Source of the DNA: Thiocystis violacea
GTDB taxonomy: Bacteria; Pseudomonadota; Gammaproteobacteria; Chromatiales; Chromatiaceae
Length of the DNA stretch: 64,000 nt
Reading direction: 5' to 3'
NCBI RefSeq assembly: GCF_016583565.1
Contig: NZ_NRRF01000027.1
Span: 1-64,000 of the forward strand
Under the pieces are notes generated by a model that was not told the origin of the DNA, did no database searches, and saw only the letters and a list, made by a program, of their open reading frames with translations. The translations under genes were made by a program, and so were the position numbers. This document shows positions 56,869 through 64,000 of this stretch, one piece after another. The stretch's first letter is position 1; every line of letters begins with the position of its first letter.

Positions 56869-57303
56869 ATGCGCACATCCATCTTCTACCTGATGCTAGC
56901 CGGTGCCGTCTGGAGCGCCGCCCTCTGGGCCGTCCTGGCGTTCGACCAGGACGCGCCTGCCCCCCGGCAGGCCGAGGTCGATGTCGTGGTTCCCGCCGCC
57001 CAGGCGACCGCCACGGTCGAGCCGCCAAGCCAGCCTGTGGCGGCGTCCTCCGCCGTGCGTGCCGAGCCCAGCCGCCGCATCCTCGCCGACTCACATCGGC
57101 CCAGATCCATGCCCCTGGCGGACCAGCCGCCGCCTCCAGCCAATGAGGTCCCGGACGCCTTCCCCCTCTCCGAGCCGCACTGGCGGGACGCCGACCCGCA
57201 AGACGCCTGGCTGGAGCCCGACCTTCAAGCGCCCGTCACCAGGGAGTCCGAGCCCCTCGACAATCCCTGGGGCGGCGAGTGGAGCGATCAGGGCGGCTCC
57301 TGA
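56869..57303 (+). CDS. Membrane-anchored proline-rich protein, unrecognised
   Basis: The 144-residue product has one membrane helix at residues about 5-25 (MRTSIFYLMLAGAVWSAALW) and then a long Pro/Ala/Glu-rich, likely disordered periplasmic part ending DNPWGGEWSDQGGS. ATG at 56869 has AGGAGA eight bases upstream; a longer open frame from 56695 was refused since its start part is basic, unlike protein, and lacks a ribosome site. No family recognised. Position suggests the same cassette as the two genes before it. Confidence 0.55.
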   Translation: MRTSIFYLMLAGAVWSAALWAVLAFDQDAPAPRQAEVDVVVPAAQATATVEPPSQPVAASSAVRAEPSRRILADSHRPRSMPLADQPPPPANEVPDAFPLSEPHWRDADPQDAWLEPDLQAPVTRESEPLDNPWGGEWSDQGGS

Positions 57304-57466
57304 CGTGGGCGTCTCGCTGGGGCGTCATGGCGTGCGCCGATCGGCCCGAGATGCTCCGGGCGCGCAATCAGAGGTCAGTGCGCTGTGAACCGCAAAGGGG
57401 CCGTCATCAACCAGGCCGCGGATGTGGGCGCGAAGCCCCTCCCGCCCAGCGCGTCGCAAGCCTCGC

Positions 57467-59497
57467 TCAGCGTGGCGACGAGGCGGCCAACGTGACGCGG
57501 TTCTTCCCCGCCGCTTTCGAGGCATACATCGCCTCATCGGCCAAGCGGATCAGCTCCGGAAGCGTATCGGCCTGATCGGGAAACAGGGCGATACCGAAAC
57601 TCGCGCCGACCGAGCACCCGGACCAGCTCAGGGCAAGGATCTCCTCGCGGAACCGCTCGGCGATCGCCGCGACGGATTGAGCATCGAGCGGATCGGCCAG
57701 TAAGACCGCGAACTCGTCGCCGCCGTAGCGGGCGGCCAAGTCTTCGCGGCGGCAGCCGTTCATCAGCACGGCCGCGATGTCCCTCAACACCTGATCTCCG
57801 GCCTGATGCCCCTGCGTGTCGTTGACGGTCTTGAAGCCATCGAGGTCGATGAACATCAGGGCGATGCGCGACCCATGGCGGTGCGCGCGCGCGACCTCCT
57901 GCTCCAGCCGCTCCTCGAAGCCGGCGCGGTTGGCGATGCCTGTCAGGGCGTCCAAGCGGGCCTTGCGTGCCTCGCGCAGCGCCGCTTTCAGCTGGATCTG
58001 CTGGGTCTCCAGCGCCAGGCGCGCCTCCTGGGCCTCGGTGATGTCCTCGGCGAAGATGGCGGTTCCGGCGATCCGACCCTGGGCATCGTGCCAGGGGCAG
58101 GTCTCCCAACGTAGCCATTGGACCGAGCCGTCCGGCCGGTCGAACGGATCCGTCTGCGTCCGCGAGCCCTCGCCGGCAAGGCCGCGATGGCAGGCCTGGC
58201 GCCAGCGCATCGGAATCGCCGGGGCCTGGGCGGCGCGTGCGTCCCCACGGCCATCCTGCTCACTCCAGCCGAAATCGCGGCGCCAGCGGCGGCTGGCGGT
58301 CAGATAGCGCATCTCCCGATCCAGTATGGCCAGCGCGACAGGGGCATCCTCGATGAAGAGGCGCAGCCGCTCCTCGCGCTCACGTAGCCGAATGGCCGCT
58401 CGGAGCCGCAACCGGAGCAGGGCGCCGAGGGCCGCTGAGACCGCGAACCCTGCCGCCAGGAGCGCGAGGGTCCAGCTGCTGGCTAAGCTGCTCGGTGCCG
58501 TCGAGAGAACCCGAAGCTCGAGGGGGCGCCCGGCAACCCGCATGGCGACCTCGTATTCCGAGGGGTGGCGGACGAACCCGGCGACATCCGAGGGGTGGCC
58601 CGACCGGTCGGCCTCGACGGCGTGGATGCAGAGCACCCTGGCGGCGTCGGGAGCCGCCGCGTCCAGCAAGACCAGCGCGACGGCCTTCCGCGGCAGGGCG
58701 CTCACCGCATCCTCCACCAGATCGCCCAGCCGCACGGCGCCGATCGCGAAGCCTTGAGCGCGAAGGTCCGTGCGTTTCGGCGCAGCCTCCGCGGGCGGCG
58801 CTCGCCGATAGGGCGCGACGACGAGCAGTCCACGCTGCTCGGCCGTCTCCTGCACCAGGGTCAAGGGGGCGGTGGCGACCGGTTGACCGCTCGCCCGGGC
58901 GCGTTCCAAGGCGGCCCGGCGCAGAGGCTCCGATCCCATGTCGAAGCCCAGCACGACAGCGTTGTCTTCCAAGGGCTCGACCTGCGCCACGGGATAGTAG
59001 TCGTCGCGGTCGGCCGCGGGACGCAGCGCTTCACCCCTCCGCTCGCGAACCCGGAAGCCGACCGAGCCTTGCTGGCGCGCCTCGGCCTCGAACGCGGCGC
59101 GTGCCGCGGCGGGTACGTAGGGTGCCCATTCGAGCGCTTGGATGGCGCGGTTGCGCTCCAGCAGAGGTCGCGCGAAGCGGGCGAAATCCTCCATTCCGAC
59201 CCCTGGCGCGACCGCGAGGAATTGGGCCAGGACTTGAACGTCATTGACCAGGTTCTGAAGCCTGTCCTCGATGGCGTTTGCGTAGACGATGGCATCCTGT
59301 CGGAACAGGGCCGTTCGGGTGGCGTTCTCCGAGTGCTGCGTGGCCCAAGCCGCCGCCAGAGTCAAGAGCACGGCCAGTGCCGGGAAGAGGATCTCGGGCA
59401 GGCGCTCGATGCGCGAAGGCCTTGGGTTCGGCGTGTTCACGGCTGGGCTGGCATCCTCGCGTCTCGTGCGGTCCGGGGACGCGCGCCCGGGCCGCAA
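57467..59497 (-). CDS. Membrane-bound diguanylate cyclase with CHASE-type sensor, PAS and GGDEF domains
   Basis: The 676-residue sensor has a membrane helix near residues 35-52, a periplasmic CHASE-type domain (about 60-300; LEWAPYVPAAARAAFE signature), a second helix near 330-355, a PAS domain (about 370-490) and a C-terminal GGDEF domain. The GGDEF motif at 592-596 is intact, with an RxxD inhibitory site at 583-586 exactly five residues before. So it should make cyclic di-GMP and be feedback-inhibited. No EAL domain. It ends 12 bp... in reading order it follows the permease on the same strand (permease stop at 59510), so the two may form a unit. Confidence 0.94.
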   Translation of the reverse strand: MRPGRASPDRTRREDASPAVNTPNPRPSRIERLPEILFPALAVLLTLAAAWATQHSENATRTALFRQDAIVYANAIEDRLQNLVNDVQVLAQFLAVAPGVGMEDFARFARPLLERNRAIQALEWAPYVPAAARAAFEAEARQQGSVGFRVRERRGEALRPAADRDDYYPVAQVEPLEDNAVVLGFDMGSEPLRRAALERARASGQPVATAPLTLVQETAEQRGLLVVAPYRRAPPAEAAPKRTDLRAQGFAIGAVRLGDLVEDAVSALPRKAVALVLLDAAAPDAARVLCIHAVEADRSGHPSDVAGFVRHPSEYEVAMRVAGRPLELRVLSTAPSSLASSWTLALLAAGFAVSAALGALLRLRLRAAIRLREREERLRLFIEDAPVALAILDREMRYLTASRRWRRDFGWSEQDGRGDARAAQAPAIPMRWRQACHRGLAGEGSRTQTDPFDRPDGSVQWLRWETCPWHDAQGRIAGTAIFAEDITEAQEARLALETQQIQLKAALREARKARLDALTGIANRAGFEERLEQEVARAHRHGSRIALMFIDLDGFKTVNDTQGHQAGDQVLRDIAAVLMNGCRREDLAARYGGDEFAVLLADPLDAQSVAAIAERFREEILALSWSGCSVGASFGIALFPDQADTLPELIRLADEAMYASKAAGKNRVTLAASSPR

Positions 59498-59509
59498 GCC
59501 GTCAGACCC

Positions 59510-60895
59510 TTATCGCTCCGCCAAGAGGCTGTGATGGCGCGAGTATAGGGCGTACACCAGTATCCCCAGCAAGAGCCAGAGCCCGAAGCGAAGCCAGGTC
59601 ACGAGCGGCAGGTTGAACATCAGATAGAGGCAGGAGAGCCCGCCCAGGATGGGGACCATCGGCGACCAGGGCGTCTTGAAGGGGCGCGGTAGATCGGGAT
59701 GGGTCCGACGCAGGGTCACGACCCCGATGCACACGAGCAGGAAGGCGGCCAGCGTCCCGATGTTGACGAGTTCGGCGACCTCGCCGATCGGCGTGAGCCC
59801 GGCCACGGTCGCCATGACGAGTCCGCTGACGATGATCACGCGGATCGGGGTGCGGGTGCGCGGACTCACCCGGGCGAACGCGGGCGGCAGCAGACCATCG
59901 CGCGCCATCGCCAGAAAGACGCGGGTGAGTCCGTAGTAGAGGACCAGCATGACCGTCGTGAGCCCGGCGATGGCGCCGGCGGCGACCAGCGCGGCGGCCC
60001 AAGGGTAACCGAGCCGCAGCATGACGTCCGCGACCGGGGAGCCGACGTTGAGCGAGGGATAGGCGACCACGGCCGTCAGCAGACCGGCCACCAGCATGTA
60101 GATGAGCGTGCAGACGGCGAGCGAGACCAGAATCCCGATGGGCAGGTCGCGCTGCGGGTTGCGTGCCTCCTCCGCGGTGGTCGAGACGGCGTCGAAGCCG
60201 ATGTAGGCGAAGAAGATCAGGGCCGCGCCACCCATGACGCCCGTCCAGCCGAAGGGCGCGAAGGGGCTCCAGTTGGCTGGCTGCACATGGAAGAGCGCCA
60301 CGCCGATGAAGACGCCGATGGCCAGCAGCTTGATCACGACCATGGCCGCATTGACGCGCGCACTCTCGCGCACCCCCAGGCTCAGCAGTCCAGCCAGGGC
60401 GAGCACGATGAGCGCGGCCGGCACGTTCACCCAGCCGCCCTCGGCCGGCCCCTTGGTCAGGGCCTCCGGGATGTGAAGCCCCATCGCCTGGAGGGCGTTC
60501 TCGACATAGGCGGACCAGCCGATGGCGACGGCGGAGACCGCGACGCCGTATTCGAGGATGAGATCCCAGCCGATGATCCAGGCGACGATCTCGCCCAAGC
60601 CGGCGTAGCTGTAGCCGTAGGCGCTGCCGCAGCCCCCGACGGCCGCGGCCAGCTCGGCATAGGCCAAGGCGCTGAACGCGCAGGCCGTGCCGGCGACCGC
60701 GTAGGACAGCACGATGGCCGGTCCCGCCTGGGTCGCCGCGGCGACGCCGGTGAGCACGAAGATGCCGGCCCCGATGATGGCGCCGATCCCGAGCAGCGTG
60801 AGGTCGAGCGGACCCAGGGTCCTGCGCAATTCGCTGCCCGCGGGGGCATGGTTCGCGTTGATTGCCTTGGTGCGGAAGAGCTCGGCTGTTCGCAT
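59510..60895 (-). CDS. Amino-acid permease, APC superfamily (CAT-like)
   Basis: The chosen ATG gives 461 residues with twelve hydrophobic segments. Features: LDLTLLGIGAIIGAGIFVLTG near residue 28 (the unwound helix 1 binding site GIGAIIGAGIF), FFAYIGFDAVSTTAEEARNPQRDLP near residue 235 (helix 6), both typical of cationic amino-acid or YfnA-like transporters. The start at 60895 has CAGGAGG upstream; the frame runs 70 residues further with no membrane or family features, so it was rejected. The next gene downstream is the diguanylate cyclase. Confidence 0.93.
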   Translation of the reverse strand: MRTAELFRTKAINANHAPAGSELRRTLGPLDLTLLGIGAIIGAGIFVLTGVAAATQAGPAIVLSYAVAGTACAFSALAYAELAAAVGGCGSAYGYSYAGLGEIVAWIIGWDLILEYGVAVSAVAIGWSAYVENALQAMGLHIPEALTKGPAEGGWVNVPAALIVLALAGLLSLGVRESARVNAAMVVIKLLAIGVFIGVALFHVQPANWSPFAPFGWTGVMGGAALIFFAYIGFDAVSTTAEEARNPQRDLPIGILVSLAVCTLIYMLVAGLLTAVVAYPSLNVGSPVADVMLRLGYPWAAALVAAGAIAGLTTVMLVLYYGLTRVFLAMARDGLLPPAFARVSPRTRTPIRVIIVSGLVMATVAGLTPIGEVAELVNIGTLAAFLLVCIGVVTLRRTHPDLPRPFKTPWSPMVPILGGLSCLYLMFNLPLVTWLRFGLWLLLGILVYALYSRHHSLLAER

Positions 60896-61522
60896 GGGGC
60901 CTCCTGTTGGTTCCCATCGAGAAAGTTGGCGACGAAGCGTCGCGCACGCCTCCGCCACCCCTGTGGCTCGCGCGCGCCGCTGCGGATGTCGCCAGTGTCG
61001 CACGGCGGTCAGGAGCCTGTCCGACTCGGATGAAGCGGCCGCGGAATCGGGCGAAGGGTCGCTTTCGCCGCGTTGTTGAGTGACATGGCGCCACGCTGCG
61101 CCCAAGAACCGGAACGCAATGGCCGCGCTTTCCCTCGTCGCCAGGGAGAGCGAAGGCCGCTAGCGCCGGGCAGGCGTGGGCGCGTGTGACGGGGCTCAGG
61201 TCGAGGCCATGATCAACTGCCGGAGCGAGAAGCATCGGCGCGGCTCGCCCCGATGAAGCGCAGAAATGAATCTGCTCCCCCTGTTAAGGCGATTTCCGGG
61301 AAACAACCTATCCGCGGTTCCGATCCCGTAGGATGGGCAAAGCCCTGGCGATGCGCTTCTTTCGGAGTGCCGAGGGTCGCGGGGCGTGCCCATCATCGAC
61401 GCTCGGTGTCTTGCAAGATGGGCACGTCCGTCTGGCGTCGAGGCTGGGTTCGACCCCAGAGCGCGGACTTTGCCCATCCTACCGATCTGACAAAGTAGAA
61501 CTAAGGGCTCTGCCAGCGCCGG
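60896..61522. other. Non-coding interval between permease and sensor kinase genes
   Basis: About 630 bp without a supported gene. It contains the nested palindrome at 61328-61482 and otherwise nothing I can name; the left part should hold the permease promoter (minus strand). Confidence 0.45.
61328..61482. repeat. Nested inverted-repeat element, about 155 bp
   Basis: A perfect 15-bp terminal inverted repeat (GTAGGATGGGCAAAG at 61328-61342, CTTTGCCCATCCTAC at 61468-61482) encloses an inner pair (CGTGCCCAT near 61385 and ATGGGCACG near 61417). It has no transposase, so it is a MITE- or REP-pair-like element. The ends resemble the GGTAGGGTGG ends of the repeat at 131-211, though the interiors differ. 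Confidence 0.75.
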
Positions 61523-63961
61523 TCAATGCGCCCGCGTGCGGCTGATCCAGGTGAGAACGGTCCCGTGCAGTTCCTTGAGGCCTAGCGGCTTGCTGAGGTA
61601 GTCGTCCATGCCGGCATCGAGACATTGCTCGCGATCGCCGGGCATGGCGAGGGCGGTCAGGGCGATGATGGGGGTGAGTCTCAACCTGGGGTCCTGGCGC
61701 AGACGGCGGGTCGTCTCCAGTCCATCCATCTCCGGCATCTGAACGTCCATCAGGATGACGTCGGGAGACCGCTCGCGAGCCAGCTCAATGGCCAGCGCGC
61801 CGCTGCTCGCGGTCCGCACCTCACAGCCTCGGGCGCCAAGGTAGGTGGAGAACATCTCGAGGTTGCTCGCGTTGTCGTCCACCAGGAGGACGGCGGGCTG
61901 CTCGGGCGGATTGACCACGCGCTCGGCGACCGCGGCGCTGTCGCGCTCTTGCCCGAGGCGATCGGCGTTGCCCGCATCCGGCTCCCAGGGCAGAACGATC
62001 TCGAAGCGGCTGCCGGCGCCGACCTCGCTGGTGACCTCGATGCGACCCTGGTGCAGCTCCGCCATCCCGGACGCCAACGCGAGCCCGAGTCCGGTGCCGT
62101 CGTACTGACGCGCCGGGCGGCTGTCGAGCTGGACGAAGGGCTTGAAGAGGCGATCGAATTGATCGGCCGGAATGCCGACGCCGGTGTCCCAGATGCCGAA
62201 GCGCACTTCGCGGCGCTCCGCGTCGGTCGTGACAGCCAACCCGATGGAGCCGCCCTGAGGCGTGAACTTGACCGCATTGCTCAGCAGATTGACCAGCATC
62301 TGCTTGAGCCTGCGGCTATCGCCCTGGACCAGTCGGACCCGCGGATCGACGGCGAGCTCGACCCTGAGTTCCTTGCGCTTGGCCGAGGGTCCGATCAGAC
62401 GCAGGCTGGCGTCACAGAGCTGATCGACAGGCACCTGATCCCAGCGCAGGTTCATCTGACCCGAGGCGACACGGGACATGTCGAGGATGTCGTTGATCAG
62501 CTCCAGCAGGTGTCTGCCGTTCTCGTGGATCATGCGCACGGCCTTGTCCTGCTGCGCGCTGAGCGGACCAAGCAGTCCGTCTCCAATGGTCTCGGAGAGA
62601 CCGAGAATGGAGGTCAGTGGCGTGCGCAGCTCGTGGCTCATCGCCGCCAGGAACTCGTCCTTTGCCTGAGCGGACCTGGCCAGCTCGGCGTTGGCTCGGT
62701 CGAGCGCCAGGGTGCGGCGACGCACACGCGCGGCGAGCTGCGCACGCTCTTCGGCAAGCGCGGCGTGCGCCGCCTGCAGCGCCGTCTCCGCGTCCTTGCG
62801 GGCGGAGATATCGGAGAAGGTCACGACCGCGCCGACCAGCTCGCCATCCTGCCGAATGGGGTTGGCGAAGTATTCGACGGGAAAATGGGAGCCATCGGCC
62901 CGCCAGAAGACCTCATCGTCGACGCGCGCTGGGATGCCATCGCGATAGGTGACGAAGGCCCGGCAGCGCTCGCGCGGGTAGGGGCTCCCGTCGGCGCGGG
63001 AGTGGTGCAGAGTCTCGTGCATCTGGCGCCCCACCAGTCCGGCGGACGACTGGTAGCCGAGCATGCGCGCGCCGGCGGGGTTGCAGAAGATGCAGCGTCC
63101 CTCGCGGTCGACACCATAGATTCCCTCTCCGGTCGACTCGAGCAGCAGGCGCGACCTCGCCTCGCTCTGGGTCAGACTTGCCTGGAAGACCACCAGGTTC
63201 TCTTGCATGGTCTTGAGCGCCGCCAGCATGTCCGCCTGCTCGCCGGCGCCGGCAACCGCGATCGGCGTGGAGAAATCACCGGCGCTGATCCGGCGCGCCA
63301 CCGCGGTCGCCGTGGCAATGGGTTGGCCAATCGTCCGGTCCACCAGCCAGATGAGGAAGAGCACGGCAGCACTCATGACGGCCATCATCAGCACCAGGAT
63401 CCAGCGCTCCAGGCCTTGCGTCGCGGCCTCGATCTGTTTGAGCGTGGCCGCCTTGTGCGCCAGGGTGGCCGAGACCACGTCGTCGAGCAGGTCGGTCGGC
63501 TCGCGGTCGATGCCGCGGATCAGCTGATCGACCTCCAACTGCGGACTGGGCTTCTGCGGGTGATAGTGGACGAGCGCGGCGCGGTACTCCTGGCCGAGGC
63601 GACGGTGAGCCTGCAGGAACCGCTCGGCCGTGGCGCTGGCCTGGGCGTTCCCGGCCAAGAGCGGCAGAAGGGCATGGATGCTCTGACGGGTGCGCGCCTC
63701 CTCGGCCTCGAAGCGCTCGAAATATTCCTGATAGAGACCGGGATCCTGACCGCGCAGAAGGACGTTCTTCCACTCCTGGACCTGCTTCTTGAAGTGGACC
63801 TGGGCGTTGAGTGCCGAGACCAGGATGCTCGACGCCGTCTCGCGCACCTGCCCCTCGCGCTCGGACGCCCCCGTGAGCAGGTGGAAGCCGTACAGACTCG
63901 CGATCAGATTGACGATGAGGATCGAGATCAGCCCGGCGGCGAGCTTGGATCGGATGTGCAT
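61523..63961 (-). CDS. Hybrid sensor histidine kinase/response regulator
   Basis: The 812-residue membrane kinase has a first helix at residues 8-30, a periplasmic helical sensor domain (about 31-185), a second helix (188-208), a HAMP domain (about 209-262), a PAS domain (about 266-390), a dimerisation/phospho-acceptor domain with His443 in FLAAMSHELRTPL, an ATP-binding domain (N-box LVNLLSNAVKFTP, G1 DTGVGIP, G2 GTGLGLA), and a C-terminal receiver with Asp739 in ILMDVQMPEMDG. No partner regulator or output domain is adjacent; the phosphorelay target lies elsewhere. The start at 63961 is near the window edge but complete. Confidence 0.95.
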   Translation of the reverse strand: MHIRSKLAAGLISILIVNLIASLYGFHLLTGASEREGQVRETASSILVSALNAQVHFKKQVQEWKNVLLRGQDPGLYQEYFERFEAEEARTRQSIHALLPLLAGNAQASATAERFLQAHRRLGQEYRAALVHYHPQKPSPQLEVDQLIRGIDREPTDLLDDVVSATLAHKAATLKQIEAATQGLERWILVLMMAVMSAAVLFLIWLVDRTIGQPIATATAVARRISAGDFSTPIAVAGAGEQADMLAALKTMQENLVVFQASLTQSEARSRLLLESTGEGIYGVDREGRCIFCNPAGARMLGYQSSAGLVGRQMHETLHHSRADGSPYPRERCRAFVTYRDGIPARVDDEVFWRADGSHFPVEYFANPIRQDGELVGAVVTFSDISARKDAETALQAAHAALAEERAQLAARVRRRTLALDRANAELARSAQAKDEFLAAMSHELRTPLTSILGLSETIGDGLLGPLSAQQDKAVRMIHENGRHLLELINDILDMSRVASGQMNLRWDQVPVDQLCDASLRLIGPSAKRKELRVELAVDPRVRLVQGDSRRLKQMLVNLLSNAVKFTPQGGSIGLAVTTDAERREVRFGIWDTGVGIPADQFDRLFKPFVQLDSRPARQYDGTGLGLALASGMAELHQGRIEVTSEVGAGSRFEIVLPWEPDAGNADRLGQERDSAAVAERVVNPPEQPAVLLVDDNASNLEMFSTYLGARGCEVRTASSGALAIELARERSPDVILMDVQMPEMDGLETTRRLRQDPRLRLTPIIALTALAMPGDREQCLDAGMDDYLSKPLGLKELHGTVLTWISRTRAH

Positions 63962-64000
63962 GCGGTGCGGGTGGCAGTGGAAACGGCTGAATTCCGCAGC

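Noticed and set aside
60896-61105. N-terminal extension of the amino-acid permease
   Set aside because: The 70 extra residues have no family similarity, and AGGAGG lies before the ATG at 60895.

Overview
The window is high-GC bacterial chromosome, most consistent with a gammaproteobacterium of the Chromatiales type (purple-sulfur-bacterium relatives). The reasons are a one-piece tmRNA with smpB beside it, the order tpiA-secG-tRNA-Leu-nuo, fourteen separate nuo genes with nuoC and nuoD unfused, recC-recB-recD as an overlapping trio, a BamC-type outer-membrane lipoprotein, aerobic hemF, and many REP-like palindromes. No photosynthesis or sulfur-oxidation gene lies here, so lifestyle and genus are inference.

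Layout. 1-0.2 kb: the 3' tail of a group II intron followed by a REP-like palindrome. 0.3-6.0 kb, minus strand: penicillin acylase-type hydrolase, HyuA-type hydantoinase/oxoprolinase and an acyl-lipid desaturase. 6.1-14.2 kb, mainly plus strand: hemF, a DUF389 membrane protein, an acyltransferase, a thioredoxin, hemB, aroE (preceded by two heptamer repeat arrays), a beta-hydroxyacid dehydrogenase-like protein and an unrecognised protein. 14.3-15.2 kb, minus strand: smpB and ssrA, the trans-translation pair. 15.3-31.9 kb: tpiA, secG, tRNA-Leu(GAG), a terminator, and the complete complex I operon nuoA-N. 32.1-41 kb: dapA-bamC, nfsA, lutBC, a DJ-1/PfpI protein, a GGCT-like protein, an OsmC-like protein and an ABC1/UbiB-like kinase. 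41.1-50.6 kb: recCBD. 50.6-52.7 kb: a decayed accessory strip with an ISAs1 transposase remnant, a second copy of the left-edge palindrome, a small secreted cysteine-rich protein and a truncated Rpn/DUF4351-type nuclease gene. 52.8-64 kb: bacteriohemerythrin, an exported TrmO-like protein, a histidine phosphatase, a three-gene exported cassette led by a DUF6345/caspase-fold-like protein, a GGDEF diguanylate cyclase, an amino-acid permease and a hybrid sensor kinase.

Most of the window is housekeeping: respiration, haem synthesis (hemF, hemB), shikimate and lysine precursors, double-strand break repair and ribosome rescue. The novelty is in the accessory parts. The strongest candidate for an undescribed system is the exported cassette at 54.8-57.3 kb: a secreted protein with a His-Gly/Cys arrangement like clan CD peptidases, a second exported protein with a propeptide-like segment, and a membrane-anchored proline-rich protein. 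Also notable are a signal-peptide-bearing TrmO-like protein, a REP palindrome read through as protein inside recC, heptamer arrays that replace the ribosome-binding region of aroE, and several dispersed palindrome families. All functional assignments come from motifs read by eye; no database search was run.
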